Source: Cladorhizidae sp. MBARI D1340-BT2
Lineage: Eukaryota > Porifera > Demospongiae > Poecilosclerida > Cladorhizidae
DNA: 64,000 nt
Assembly: GCA_028752905.1 (NCBI GenBank)
Contig: JAQNBH010000008.1
Coordinates: 698,346 to 762,345 of the forward strand
Reading direction: 5' to 3'
Below are positions 12,279 to 27,200 of this stretch, piece by piece. The first letter of the stretch is position 1, and every line of letters begins with the position of its first letter. A program made the position numbers and the translations under genes. The notes under the pieces were generated by a model. That model was not told the origin of the DNA, searched no databases, and saw nothing but the letters and a program-made list of their open reading frames with translations.

Positions 12279-15200
12279 CTAACAAGGGAACGCTGCCAGG
12301 AGCAACGAGAGTCCTCCCACTAGTTTGCTCAGCATATGTGTAAAGCTATGTAGGAGCTGCCTACACTTGTGTAGAAGCTGCCAGCACGGGGGGGAGGGGA
12401 TTTTCTGGTCCCTGTCCAACCTCACACAACAGTCGAGGATATCATCTACGTTGGGACGCAGCTGAGGGTCAGGGTGCATCATGCGAGACAGCAAGTCGAC
12501 CAGGCCTGGGGACAAACCTGCAGAACAGGCATGACAGGAACAGGCAGGGATGTGTTCAACATTGCTCGGCCTGGGTCTACGGTGATCTCACCTTGGACGA
12601 GATGAGGTGGGATATGGCCTTGTCTGAGCAGGTGCCAGTTCTCCCCTTCAGTGGGCAGCTCCAAGTCACAGGCCAGCTCCAGCATACTGATGCCAAGGCT
12701 GCATGGGGAGGGGGAGGAGACGTGGGGACAGGAGAAAGCCCCTCCTCTCATCACCAGGATCACAAGAACCCGACTCACTCGGGTGTGTGTGTGCAGGTAT
12801 GTATGTATGTATGTCGCTGGTACCTGAAGATATCTGCAGCCTTTCCAAACTGATTGTCCAAGAGTTCAGGAGCCAGATAGCGAGCATCTCCCTCCATGGA
12901 GTCCACAAAGGTTTGGTCCAGACTCGAGCACAGGCCAAAGTCTCCTAACTTGCAAGTGAAGCCTTCTTCAGCAAGGAACACATTTGCAGGCTTGATGTCC
13001 AAGTGGCAGAGGCCGTGGTCGTGCAAGTGCTTCAGCCCCTGCACACACACACCGACATCACACACCATCACTACACACACACATACCATCACTACACACA
13101 CACACACCATCACTACACACACACATCACCATCAACGAGTGAAGTGAACTCCTATTAGAGTGGAGTGGGTGGCAGAGCTGCATGGCTGAAAACTTGTGAA
13201 ACATGAGCCACCCACTAAATATGTGCTAATCTAATTATACTCTATACTTGATATACCCTCTGTAGTAATTCCTATACTTGATACACTCTCTGTAGTAATT
13301 CCTATACTTGATACACTCTCTGTAGTAATTCCTATACTTGATACACTCTCTGTAGTAATTCCTATACTTGATACACCCTCTGTAGTAATTCCTATACTTG
13401 ATATATTACAGCCTTCCAAGAATTACAGCAACATCTTCCCAAACAGCAGAAGTGGATGAAGTCGAGCAATCAATTGGCAGCACTAAAGTTAGAGACACCA
13501 TCCGTCGAGACAACCAGAAGTGACTAAGTGTGTGGTACAGATGGCGTCAATCCTGACCGACTGCTGGGACCGCTATGCTACGAGGCTTAGTAAACAAGCA
13601 AGGGTAGACAATTTATCACACTTGCCAGTCGTGAGTCACACCACTCGCAAGCTGTAATTTCACTCGTCTTCGGCTCGTGAAATTACAGGCACCTGCTCAT
13701 AAATACAGTTTTAAACCACACCCACTCAGGAACATCTTTACCTATTTTATAGCCAACTAGCAGAGGCGTCCAGAAACAATAAAATTTCTGACAGGGAGCG
13801 CAAGATGAGAAGCATTTAGCACAAGACTCCTCCCCAAATGTTCCTCTCCACTACGTAGGTCGACAAACCTCCCCATGTTATCTACTAAAGAACACATTGT
13901 CATACCAGTCGATGCTGCCCAGCATCTGTGGTGTTCTTCTAATAGAGTAGAGCTAGAAGCAGCCTCGTTAGCAAACTGCTAGCATTTAGGCGAGGTTCGA
14001 ATAGCTAGCATTAGGTGAGGTCTGACGTAGCTAGCACTAGGTGAGGTCTGATTTAGCTAGCATTAGGTGAGGTCTGATGTAGCTAGCATTAGATGAGGTC
14101 TGATGTAGCTAGCATTAGGTGAGGTCTGACGTAGCTAGCACTAGGTGAGGTCTGATGTAGCTAGCATTAGGTGAGGTCTGATGTAGCTAGCATTAGGTGA
14201 GGTCTGATGTAGCTAGCATTAGGTGAGGTCTGATGTAGCTAGCATTAGGTGAGGTCTGATGTAGCTAGCATTAGGTGAGGTCTGATAGCTAGCATTAGGT
14301 GAGGTCTAATGTAGCTAGCATTAGGTGAGGTCTGATGTAGCTAGCATTAGGTGAGGTCTGATGTAGCTAGCATTAGGTGAGGTCTGATGCAGCTAGCATT
14401 AGGTGAGGTCTGATGTAGCTAGCATTAGGTGAGGTCTGATGTAGCTAGCATTAGGTGAGGTCTGATGTAGCTAGCATTAGGTGAGGTCTGATGTAGCTAG
14501 CATTAGGTGAGGTCTGATGTAGCTAGCATTAGGTGAGGTCTGATGTAGCTAGCATTAGGTGAAGTCTGATGTAGCTAGCATTAGGTGAGGTCTGATGTAG
14601 CTAGCATTAGGTGAGGTCTGATGTAGCTAGCATTAGATGAGGTCTGATGTAGCTAGCATTAGGTGAGGTCTAATGTAGCTAGCATTAGGTGAGGTCTAAT
14701 GTAGCTAGCATTAGGTGAGGTCTGATGTAGCTAGCATTAGGTGAGGTCTGATGTAGCTAGCATTAGGTGAGGTCTGATGTAGCTAGCATTAGGTGAGGTC
14801 TAATGTAGCTAGCATTAGGTGAGGTCTGATGTAGCTAGCATTAGGTGAGGTCTAGCATTAGGTGAGGTCTGATGTACTGTAGCTAGCATTAGGTGAGGTC
14901 TGGCATTAGGTGAGGTCTAATGTAGCTAGCATTAGGTGAGGTCTGATGTAGCTAGCATTAGTGAGCAGCTAGCATTAGGTGAGGTCTGATGTAGCTAGCA
15001 TTAGGTGAGGTCTGATGTAGCTAGCATTAGGTGAGGTCTAATGTAGCTAGCATTAGGTGAGGTCTGATGTAGCTAGCATTAGTGAGCAGCTAGCACATTA
15101 GGTGAGGTCTGATGTTAGCATTAGGTGAGGTCTGATGTAGCTAGCATTAGGTGAGGTCTGATGTTGCTAGCATTAGGTGAGGTCTGATGTAGCTAGCATT

Positions 15201-18200
15201 AGGTGAGGTCTGATGTAGCTAGCATTAGGTGAGGTCTGATGTAGCTAGCATTAGGTGAGGTCTGATGTAGCTAGCATTAGGTGAGGTCTGATGTAGCTAG
15301 CATTAGGTGAGGTCTGATGTAGCTAGCATTAGGTGAGGTCTGATGTAGCTAGCATTAGGTGAGGTCTGATGTAACTAGCATTAGGTGAGGTCTAATGTAG
15401 CTAGCATTAGGTGAGGTCTGACGTAGCTAGCATTAGGTGAGGTCTAGCTATCTTTGTTTGGGGGGGCATGGTGATAGCATAGCAGCCATGTTTTAGGGGG
15501 CTCAGTCGTCACATAGCTTGAGCCATGTTCTGAGAGACAATGTTTATCAATTATAACACAGCATGTGAGATAGCTCGTGTTATCGAGAAGCCTCTCCCCA
15601 CGCAATTTTTTTAACGCAATCAAGAAACAAGTTTGAACTTGAACATCTTCCGGAACTAATTATGTTTTCATGCCTGCACCTGTTGTTAGCAAGTGAGGTG
15701 AGCACACAGAGACAAACAGACAACAGAGCTCCTTGATCATGAACGTCAAGGTTTCTCCACACTTGCTATTAGTTTTGGAAGGCTGGTTGGATACCTTAGG
15801 ATTCCCGACATACATACATGCATGCATACATACACACATACATATATACTGGTAGTTCTTTTGGAGGCAATAGCAAAGACATGGGCTAGAAACATGAGCT
15901 AGAGACGTGAGCTAGAGACGTGAGCTAGAGACGTGAGCTAGAGACGTGAGCTAGAGACGTGAGCTAGAGACGTGAGCTAGAGACGTGAGCTAGAGACGTG
16001 AGCTAGAGACGTGAGCTAGAGACGTGAGCTAGAGACGTGAGCTAGAGACATGAGCTAGAGACGTGAGCTAGAGACATGAGCTAGAGACATGAGCTAGAGA
16101 CGTGAGCTAGAGACATGAGCTAGAGACGTGAGCTAGAGACATGAGCTAGAGACATGAGCTAGAGACATGAGCTAGAGACATGAGCTAGAGACATGAGCTA
16201 GAGACGTGAGCTAGAGACATGAGCTAGAGACGTGAGCTAGAGACGTGAGCTAGAGACATGAGCTAGAGACATGAGCTAGAGACGTGAGCTAGAGACATGA
16301 GCTAGAGACGTGAGCTAGAGACGTGAGCTAGAGACATGAGCTAGAGACATGAGCTAGAGTCATGAGCTAGAGACATGAGCTAGAGACATGAGCTAGAGAC
16401 ATGAGCTAGAGACGTGAGCTAGAGACGTGAGCTAGAGACGTGAGCTAGAGACATGAGCTGAGAGCTAATATTAAGGGAGCATTTGGGTGGACCAACTAGC
16501 TGAGAGCTAATATTAAGGGAGCATTTGGTGGACCAACTAGCTGAGAGCTAATATTAAGGGAGCATTTGGGGGACCAACTAGCTGAGAGCTAATATTAAGG
16601 GAGCATTTGGTGGACCAACTAGCTGAGTGCTAATATTAAGGGAGCATTTGGTGGACCAACTAGCTGAGAGCTAATATTAAGGGAGCATTTGGTGGACCAA
16701 CTAGCTGAGAGCTAATATTAAGGGGGCATTTGATGGACCAACTAGCTGAGAGCTAATATTAAGGGAGCATTTGGTGGACCAACTAGCTGAGAGCTAATAT
16801 TAAGGGGCATTTGATGGACCAACTAGCTGAGAGCTAATATTAAGGGAGCATTTGGTGGACCAACTAGCTGAGAGCTAATATTAAGGGGGCATTTGATGGA
16901 CCAACTAGCTGAGAGCTAATATTAAGGGAGCATTTGGTGGACCAACTAGCTGAGAGCTAATATTAAGGGAGCATTTGGTGGACCAACTAGCTGAGAGCTA
17001 ATATTAAGGGAGCATTTGGTGGACCAACTAGCTGAGAGCTAATATTAAGGGGGCATTTGATGGACCAACTAGCTGAGAGCTAATATTAAGGGGGCATTTG
17101 ATGGACCAACTAGCTGAGAGCTAATATTAAGGGAGCATTTGGTGGACCAACTAGCTGAGAGCTAATATTAAGGGAGCATTTGGTGGGCCAACTAGCTGAG
17201 AGCTAATATTAAGGGAGCATTTGGTGGACCAACTAGCTGAGAGCTAATATTAAGGGGGCATTTGATGGACCAACTAGCTGAGTGCTAATATTAAGGGAGC
17301 ATTTGAGTGGACCAACTAGCTGAGAGCTAATATTAAGGGAGCATTTGGTGGACCAACTAGCTGAGAGCTAATATTAAGGGAGCATTTGGTGAATCAACTA
17401 GCTGAGAGCTAATATTAAGGGAGAATTTGGTGGACCAACTAGCTGAGAGCTAATATTAAGGGAGCATTTGGGGGACCAACTAGCTGAGAGCTAATATTAA
17501 GGGAGCATTTGGTGAATCAACTAGCTGAGAGCTAATATTAAGGGGGCATTTGATGGACCAACTAGCTGAGTGCTAATATTAAGGGAGCATTTGAGTGGAC
17601 CAACTAGCTGAGAGCTAATATTAAGGGAGCATTTGGTGGACCAACTAGCTGAGAGCTAATATTAAGGGAGAATTTGGTGGACCAACTAGCTGAGAGCTAA
17701 TATTAAGGGAGCATTTGGTGAATCAACTAGCTGAGAGCTAATATTAAGGGGGCATTTGATGGACCAACTAGCTGAGAGCTAATATTAAGGGAGCATTTGG
17801 TGGACCAACTAGCTGAGAGCTAATATTAAGGGAGCATTTGGTGGACCAACTAGCTGAGAGCTAATATTAAGGGAGCATTTGGTGGACCAACTAGCTGAGA
17901 GCTAATATTAAGGGAGCATTTGGTGGACCAACTAGCTGAGAGCTAATATTAAGGGAGCACTTGGTGGACCAACTAGCTGAGAGCTAATATTAAGGGAGCA
18001 TTTGGGGGACCAACTAGCTGAGAGCTAATATTAAGGGAGCATTTGGTGAATCAACTAGCTGAGAGCTAATATTAAGGGGGCATTTGATGGACCAACTAGC
18101 TGAGAGCTAATATTAATGGAGCATTTGGTACCAACTAGCTGAGAGCTAATATTAAGGGAGCATTTGGTACCAACTAGCTGAGAGCTAATATTAAGGGAGA

Positions 18201-21200
18201 ATTTGGGGGACCAACTAGCTGAGAGCTAATATTAAGGGAGCATTTGGGGGACCAACTAGCTGAGAGCTAATATTAAGGGAGCATTTGGTGGACCAACTAG
18301 CTGAGAGCTAATATTAAGGGAGCATTTGGTGCAACTAGCTGAGAGCTAATATTAAGGGAGCATTTGGTGCAACTAGCTGAGAGCTAATATTAAGGTGAAC
18401 TATAAACAAGGGAAGGAATGACTAGACAATCAAACAGCGTAAAGAAACAAAAAGGATTAGAGCTCACTAAGTTAAGTTTAGTTAATGGCAAGAATTTCCC
18501 CCCCTTTAAATGTCTTTTAAAGGCCGAGTTAGAAGATAAACTAATAATACATTCTGGAAGTGAATTGCATAAGGTAATTGCACTAATAAAATAACTAATA
18601 AAATAATAATAATAAGAATAAGAATAATTCGTGCTAGCATAGGGTTTAAAAAGTGGACAGGAATTCTTATGACGACAAGAAGTTACATGTGTATTACCTC
18701 TAGTTGTATTACCTCTAGTTGCAGGAGTGCTTGTAACTATCCTAAACTACTAGCACTCAATCAGTCACTTTGTTTGAGCATGTACTTGTTGCTACTTCAT
18801 GTTGCCTAGATCTTGCATCATGTTGCTTAAATCTTGCATCATGTTGCTTAGATCTTGCTACTTCATGTTGCTAGAATTTGCAACTTCATGTTGCTTAGAT
18901 CTTGCAACTTCATGTTGCTTATATCTTGCTACAACTTCATGTTGCTTATATCTTGCTACAACTTCATGTTGCTTATATCTTGCAACTTCATGTTGCTTAG
19001 ATCTTGCCACTTCATGTTGCTTCTTGCTACTTCATGTTGCTTAGATCTTGCTACTTCATGTTGCTTAGATCTTGCCACTTCATGTTGCTTCTTGCCACTT
19101 CATGTTGCTTATATCTTGCAACTTCATGTTGCTTATATCTTGCTACAACTTCATGTTGCTTATATCTTGCTACAACTTCATGATGCTTATATCTTGCAAC
19201 TTCATGTTGCTTCTTGCTACTTCATGTTGCTTAGATCTTGCTACTTCATGTTGCTTAGATCTTGCCACTTCATGTTGCTTCTTGCTACTTCATGTTGCTT
19301 AGATCTTGCCACTTCATGTTGCTTAGATCTTGCAACTTCATGTTGCTTATATCTTGCTACAACTTCATGTTGCTTATATCTTGCTACAACTTCATGTTGC
19401 TTATATTTGCAACTTCATGTTGCTTCTTGCTACTTCATGTTGCTTAGATCTTGCCACTTCATGTTGCTTAGATCTTGCAACTTCATGTTGCTTATATCTT
19501 GCTACAACTTCATGTTGCTTATATCTTGCTACAACTTCATGTTGCTTATATTTGCAACTTCATGTTGCTTCTTGCTACTTCATGTTGCTTAGATCTTGCC
19601 ACTTCATGTTGCTTCTTGCTACTTCATGTTGCTTAGATCTTGCAACTTCATGTTGCTTAGATCTTGCATCATGTTGCTTAGATCTTGCAAGCTTAGATCT
19701 TGCAACTTCATGTTGCTTAGATCTTGCAACTTCATGTTGCTTAGATCTTGCAACTTCATGTTGCTTAGATCTTGCTACTTCATGTTGCTTAGATCTTGCC
19801 ACTTCATGTTGCTTAGATCTTGCAACTTCATGTTGCTTATATCTTGCTACAACTTCATGATGCTTATATCTTGCAACTTCATGTTGCTTCTTGCTACTTC
19901 ATGTTGCTTAGATCTTGCTACTTCATGTTGCTTAGATCTTGCCACTTCATGTTGCTTCATGCTGCTTAGATCTTGCAACTTCATGCTGCTTAGATCTTGC
20001 AACTTCATGTTGCTTAGATCTTGCAACTTCATGTTGCTTAGATCTTGCAACTTCATGTTGCTTAGATCTTGCTACTTCATGTTGCTTAGATCTTGCCACT
20101 TCATGTTGCTTAGATCTTGCCACTTCATGTTGCTTATTGCTACTTCATGTTGCTTAGATCTTGCTACTTCATGTTGCTTAGATCTTGCATCATGTTGCTC
20201 AACTTTCAAATTTTGCAGTATCTCACTTTTTAGTTTCTAATGTCAACACTTCAACCAAATACTTCCTCAAGTTGACGCTCTTGAGTAGCTCCATTTACAC
20301 CCAGGCTTGAGCAGCACATGCACCATTTACACCTGGGCATGCACCCATTTACACCCGGGCTTAATCAGCACATGCACCCATTTACACCCGGGCTTGATCA
20401 ACACATGCACCCATTTATACCCGGGCTTGATCAGCACATGCACCCATTTACACCCGGCACATACACCATTTACACCTGGGATTAACCGCACACACAATTT
20501 ACACCCGGGCTTGATCAACACATGCACGAGCTGAAGCAGGCTCACACACAGAGGAAGATCTTCAGGTCCTCTCCACTTCTACATCAAGGTCACTTGGTCA
20601 CTTGGAAGAAGAGCTTGCACTACTAGTGGAGGCTTAGGCAGACAATCAGAGCATTTAGACAACGTGGTACACAAGTTGCTAAGAGTGGACCTAGGGCAGT
20701 GTCCTCAGGGCATTTAGACAACTTGGTACTCAAGTTGCTAAGAGTGGACCTAGGGCAGTGTCCTCAGGGCATTTAGACAACTTGGTACACTCCTCAGGGC
20801 ATTTAGACAACTTGGTACACAAATTGCTAAGAGTGGCCCTAGGGCAGTGTCCTCAGGGCATTTAGACAACTTGGTACACAAGTTGCTAAGAGTGGCCCTA
20901 GGGCAGAGGATTCAAGGAAGTGTTTTGGGAGCTATAACCAACTCAAGAGTTGAGATTATTAATTTACCAGGTGGGCTCAGTGTGTACTGCTGTTTTTAAA
21001 GCGTGGGTCGACCCCCTACAGGGTTCGACGCCCGTCCCGTCCAACCACAAGACATTTGACTATCACTTCAAGTCTTTATGTTGACTGTCTTTGGAATAAT
21101 ACAATGCCCAGAGCTCCCCCCCCCCCCCCCCAACCTGCCTCTTCCTCCCTGCAAGGGGTCTAGCACACACCTCACATGTGGGCCCAGGGCTTACATTCAG

Positions 21201-24200
21201 TAGTAGTAGTAGTAGTGGATGTATGACTGAGCAAGTATCACTCTCCACTCACTCACTCAACACACCCTTACTTTCACCAGGTCCACTAGCACATCCCACA
21301 CCCTCGGCTCCGGAATGCGACCGTTAAGGTCTGCATACTCCGACAAACTACAGGGAGGAGATGAAACACGATATAATACCAATACCACTATTAAGTACCC
21401 TTGCTTCCTTCTAGCCTACGCCACGTAAAGCTACAAGGCAAGAGGTTGGAGCTGTTCCTAGTACTGGAACTGTTCCTAGTGCTGCATCTGACAAGCAAGA
21501 GGTTGGAGCTGTTCCTAGTGCTGCATCTGACAAGCAAGAGGTTGGAGCTGTTCCTAGTGCTGCATCTGACAAGCAAGAGGTTGGAACTGTTCCTAGTGCT
21601 GCATCTGACAAGCAAGAGGTTGGAACTGTTCCTAGTGCTGCATCTGGCAAGCAAGAGGTTGGAGCTGTTCCTAGTGCTGCATCTGGCAAGCAAGAGGTTG
21701 GAGCTGTTCCTAGTGCTGCATCTGACAAGCAAGAGGTTGGAGCTGTTCCTAGTGCAGCATCTGACAAGCAAGAGGTTGGAGCTGTTCCTAGTGCTGCATC
21801 TGACAAGCAAGAGGTTGGAACTGTTCCTAGTGCTGCATCTGGCAAGCAAGAGGTTGGAACTGTTCCTAGTGCTGCATCTGACAAGCAAGAGGTTGGAACT
21901 GTTCCTAGTGCTGCATCTGACAAGCAAGAGGTTGGAGCTGTTCCTAGTACTGCATCTGGCAAGCAAGAGGTTGGAACTGTTCCTAGTGCTGCATCTGACA
22001 AGCAAGAGGTTGGAGCTGTTCCTAGTGCTCCATCTGGCAAGCAAGAGGTTGGAGCTGTTCCTAGTGCTGCATCTGACAAGCAAGAGGTTGGAGTTGTTCC
22101 TAGTGCTGCATCTGACAAGGAAGAGGTTGGAACTGTTCCTAGTGCTGTGGCAAGCAAGAGGTTGGAGCTGTTCCTAGTGCTGCATCTGACAAGCAAGAGG
22201 TTGGAACTGTTCCTAGTGCTGCATCTGACAAGCAAGAGGTTGGAGCTGTTCCTAGTGCTGCATCTGGCAAGCAAGAGGTTGGAACTGTTCCTAGTGCTGC
22301 ATCTGACAAGCAAAAGGTTGGAGCTGTTCCTAGTGCTGCATCTGACAAGCAAGAGGTTGGAACTGTTCCTAGTGCTGCATCTGGCAAGCAAGAGGTTGGA
22401 GCTGTTCCTAGTGCTTCATCTGACAAGCAAGAGGTTGGAACTGTTCCTAGTGCTGCATCTGGCAAGCAAGAGGTTGGAGCTGTTCCTAGTGCTGCATCTG
22501 ACAAGCAAGAGGTTGGAGCTGTTCCTAGTGCTGCATCTGACAAGCAAGAGGTTGGAGCTGTTCCTAGTGCTGCATCTGGCAAGCAAGAGGTTGGAGCTGT
22601 TCCTAGTGCTGCATCTGGCAAGCAAGAGGTTGGAACTGTTCCTAGTGCTGCATCTGGCAAGCAAGAGGTTGGAGCTGTTCCTAGTGCTGCATCTGGCAAG
22701 CAAGAGGTTGGAACTGTTCCTAGTGCTGCATCTGACAAGCAAGAGGTTGGAGCTGTTCCTAGTGCAGCAAGAGGTTGGAGCTGTTCCTAGTGCTACATCT
22801 GGCAAGCAAGAGGTTGGAACTGTTCCTAGTGCTGCATCTGGCAAGCAAGAGGTTGGAGCTGTTCCTAGAGCTGCATCTGACAAGCAAGAGGTTGGAGCTG
22901 TTCCTAGTGCTGCATCTGGCAAGCAAGAGGTTGGAGCTGTTCCTAGTGCTGCATCTGACAAGCAAGAGGTTGGAGCTGTTCCTAGTGCTGCATCTGACAA
23001 GCAAGAGGTTGGAGCTGTTCCTAGTGCTGCATCTGGCAAGCAAGAGGTTGGAGCTGTTCCTAGTGCTGCATCTGACAAGCAAGAGGTTGGAGCTGTTCCT
23101 AGTGCTGCATCTGGCAAGCAAGAGGTTGGAGCTGTTCCTAGTACTGCATCTGACAAGCAAGAGGTTGGAACTGTTCCTAGTGCTGCATCTGGCAAGCAAG
23201 AGGTTGGAGCTGTTCCTAGTGCTGCATCTGGCAAGCAAGAGGTTGGAACTGTTCCTAGTGCTGCATCTGGCAAGCAAGAGGTTGGAACTGTTCCTAGTGC
23301 TGCATCTGGCAAGCAAGAGGTTGGAGCTGTTCCTAGTGCTGCATCTGGCAAGCAAGAGGTTGGAGCTGTTCCTAGTGCTGCATCTGGCAAGCAAGAGGTT
23401 GGAGCTGTTCCTAGTGCTGCATCTGACAAGCAAGAGGTTGGAACTGTTCCTAGTGCTGCATCTGGCAAGCAAGAGGTTGGAGCTGTTCCTAGTGCTGCAT
23501 CTGGCAAGCAAGAGGTTGGAACTGTTCCTAGTGCTGCATCTGACAAGCAAGAGGTTGGAGCTGTTCCTAGTGCTGCATCTGGCAAGCAAGAGGTTGGAAC
23601 TGTTCCTAGTGCTGCATCTGACAAGCAAGAGGTTGGAGCTGTTCCTAGTGCTGCATCTGACAAGCAAGAGGTTGGAGCTGTTCCTAGTGCTGCATCTGAC
23701 AAGCAAGAGGTTGGAACTGTTCCTAGTGCTGCATCTGACAAGCAAGAGGTTGGAGCTGTTCCTAGTGCTGCATCTGGCAAGCAAGAGGTTGGAGCTGTTC
23801 CTAGTGCTGCATCTGGCAAGCAAGAGGTTGGAGCTGTTCCTAGTGCTGCATCTGACAAGCAAGAGGTTGGAACTGTTCCTAGTGCTGCATCTGACAAGGA
23901 AGAGGTTGGAACTGTTCCTAGTGCTGCATCTGGCAAGCAAGACGTTGGAACTGTTCCTAGTGCTACATCTGGCAAGGAAGAGGTTGGAACTGTTCCTAGT
24001 GCTGCATCTGGCAAGCAAGAGGTTGGAGCTGTTCCTAGTGCTGCATCTGACAAGCAAGAGGTTGGAACTGTTCCTAGTGCTGCATCTGACAAGCAAGAGG
24101 TTGGAGCTGTTCCTAGTGCTGCATCTGACAAGCAAGAGGTTGGAGCTGTTCCTAGTGCTGCATCTGACAAGCAAGAGGTTGGAGCTGTTCCTAGTGCTGC

Positions 24201-27200
24201 ATCTGACAAGCAAGAGGTTGGAGCTGTTCCTAGTGCTGCATCTGACAAGCAAGAGGTTAGAACTGTTCCTAGTGCTGCATCTGGCAAGCAAGAGGTTGGA
24301 ACTGTTCCTAGTGCTGCATCTGACAAGCAAGAGGTTGGAACTGTTCCTAGTGCTGCATCTGGCAAGCAAGAGGTTGGAACTGTTCCTAGTGCTGCATCTG
24401 GCAAGCAAGAGGTTGGAACTGTTCCTAGTGCTGCATCTGGCAAGCAAGAGGTTGGAGCTGTTCCTAGTGCTGCATCTGGCAAGCAAGAGGTTGGAGCTGT
24501 TCCTAGTGCTGCATCTGACAAGCAAGAGGTTGGAACTGTTCCTAGTGCTGCATCTGGCAAGCAAGAGGTTGGAACTGTTCCTAGTGCTGCATCTGGCAAG
24601 CAAGAGGTTGGAGCTGTTCCTAGTGCTGCATCTGACAAGCAAGAGGTTGGAACTGTTCCTAGTGCTGCATCTGGCAAGCAAGAGGTTGGAGCTGTTCCTA
24701 GTGCTGCATCTGGCAAGCAAGAGGTTGGAACTGTTCCTAGTTCTACATCTGACAAGCAAGAGGTTGGAACTGTTCCTAGTGCTGCATCTGGCAAGGAAGA
24801 GGTTGGAACTGTTCCTAGTGCTGCATCTGGCAAGCAAGAGATTGGAGCTGTTCCTAGTGCTGCATCTGACAAGCAAGAGGTTGGAACTGTTCCTAGTGCT
24901 GCATCTGACAAGCAAGAGGTTGGAACTGTTCCTAGTGCTGCATCTGGCAAGCAAGAGGTTGGAGCTGTTCCTAGTGCTGCATCTGACAAGCAAGAGGTTG
25001 GAGCTGCTCCTAGTGCTGCATCTGGCAAGCAAGAGGTTGGAGCTGTTCCTAGTGCTGCATCTGACAAGCAAGAGGTTGGAACTGTTCCTAGTGCTGCATC
25101 TGACAAGCAAGAGGTTGGAGCTGTTCCTAGTGCTGCATCTGACAAGCAAGAGGTTGGAACTGTTCCTAGTGCTGCATCTGGCAAGCAAGAGGTTGGAACT
25201 GTTCCTAGTGCTGCATCTGGCAAGCAAGAGGTTGGAACTGTTCCTAGTGCTGCATCTGGCAAGCAAGAGGTTGGAGCTGTTCCTAGTGCTGCATCTGGCA
25301 AGCAAGAGGTTGGAACTGTTCCTAGTGCTGCATCTGGCAAGCAAGAGGTTGGAGCTGTTCCTAGTGCTGCATCTGACAAGCAAGAGGTTGGAACTGTTCC
25401 TAGTGCTGCATCTGGCAAGCAAGAAGTTGGAACTGTTCCTAGTGCTGCATCTGGCAAGCAAGAGGTTGGAACTGTTCCTAGTGCTGCATCTGGCAAGCAA
25501 GAGGTTGGAACTGTTCCTAGTGCTGCATCTGACAAGCAAGAGGTTGGAACTGTTCCTAGTGCTGCATCTGGCAAGCAAGAAGTTGGAACTGTTCCTAGTG
25601 CTGCATCTGGCAAGCAAGAGGTTGGAGCTGTTCCTAGTGCTGCATCTGACAAGCAAGAGGTTGGAACTGTTCCTAGTGCTGCATCTGACAAGCAAGAGGT
25701 TGGAACTGTTCCTAGTGCAAATAAGGGCCAGAGGCTGTGGAAGAAGGTAAATGAGAAATCAGGCCAATAACATTAGAAGAGAGAGTCAGGAGGACAGGAT
25801 GCTCAGGAAGTCTGGAAGGATAGAGGAAAGGATATATACAATAATTGGAGGATTGAAGCATTCTGCATCTGGCAAGCAAGAGGTTGGAGCTGTTCCTAGT
25901 GCTGCATCTGGTAAGCAAGAGGTTGGAGCTGTTCCTAGTGCTGCATCTGACAAGCAAGAGGTTGGAGCTGTTCCTAGTGCTGCATCTGACAAGCAAGAGG
26001 TTGGAGCTGTTCCTAGTGCTGCATCTGACAAGCAAGAGGTTGGAGCTGTTCCTAGTGCTGCATCTGGCAAGCAAGAGGTTGGAGCTGTTCCTAGTGCTGC
26101 ATCTGACAAGCAAGAGGTTGGAGCTGTTCCTAGTGCTGCATCTGGCAAGCAAGAGGTTGGAGCTGTTCCTAGTACTGCATCTGACAAGCAAGAGGTTGGA
26201 ACTGTTCCTAGTGCTGCATCTGGCAAGCAAGAGGTTGGAGCTGTTCCTAGTGCTGCATCTGGCAAGCAAGAGGTTGGAACTGTTCCTAGTGCTGCATCTG
26301 GCAAGCAAGAGGTTGGAACTGTTCCTAGTGCTGCATCTGGCAAGCAAGAGGTTGGAGCTGTTCCTAGTGCTGCATCTGGCAAGCAAGAGGTTGGAGCTGT
26401 TCCTAGTGCTGCATCTGGCAAGCAAGAGGTTGGAGCTGTTCCTAGTGCTGCATCTGACAAGCAAGAGGTTGGAACTGTTCCTAGTGCTGCATCTGGCAAG
26501 CAAGAGGTTGGAGCTGTTCCTAGTGCTGCATCTGGCAAGCAAGAGGTTGGAACTGTTCCTAGTGCTGCATCTGACAAGCAAGAGGTTGGAGCTGTTCCTA
26601 GTGCTGCATCTGGCAAGCAAGAGGTTGGAACTGTTCCTAGTGCTGCATCTGACAAGCAAGAGGTTGGAGCTGTTCCTAGTGCTGCATCTGACAAGCAAGA
26701 GGTTGGAGCTGTTCCTAGTGCTGCATCTGACAAGCAAGAGGTTGGAACTGTTCCTAGTGCTGCATCTGACAAGCAAGAGGTTGGAGCTGTTCCTAGTGCT
26801 GCATCTGGCAAGCAAGAGGTTGGAGCTGTTCCTAGTGCTGCATCTGGCAAGCAAGAGGTTGGAGCTGTTCCTAGTGCTGCATCTGACAAGCAAGAGGTTG
26901 GAACTGTTCCTAGTGCTGCATCTGACAAGGAAGAGGTTGGAACTGTTCCTAGTGCTGCATCTGGCAAGCAAGACGTTGGAACTGTTCCTAGTGCTACATC
27001 TGGCAAGGAAGAGGTTGGAACTGTTCCTAGTGCTGCATCTGGCAAGCAAGAGGTTGGAGCTGTTCCTAGTGCTGCATCTGACAAGCAAGAGGTTGGAACT
27101 GTTCCTAGTGCTGCATCTGACAAGCAAGAGGTTGGAGCTGTTCCTAGTGCTGCATCTGACAAGCAAGAGGTTGGAGCTGTTCCTAGTGCTGCATCTGACA

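Noticed and set aside
13985..20203. CRISPR-like regular repeats
   Set aside because: Units abut directly without spacers of unique sequence, and the DNA is animal nuclear DNA.
20971..21046. Functional tRNA gene
   Set aside because: No acceptor or anticodon stem can be closed; only a box-B-like string is convincing.
22147..25770. Open frame of 1,207 codons (and antisense frames of 1,091 and 978) as a giant repeat protein
   Set aside because: All come from a 39-bp unit without stops in several frames; no start context, no unique domain, and they lie within an intron of a well-supported gene.
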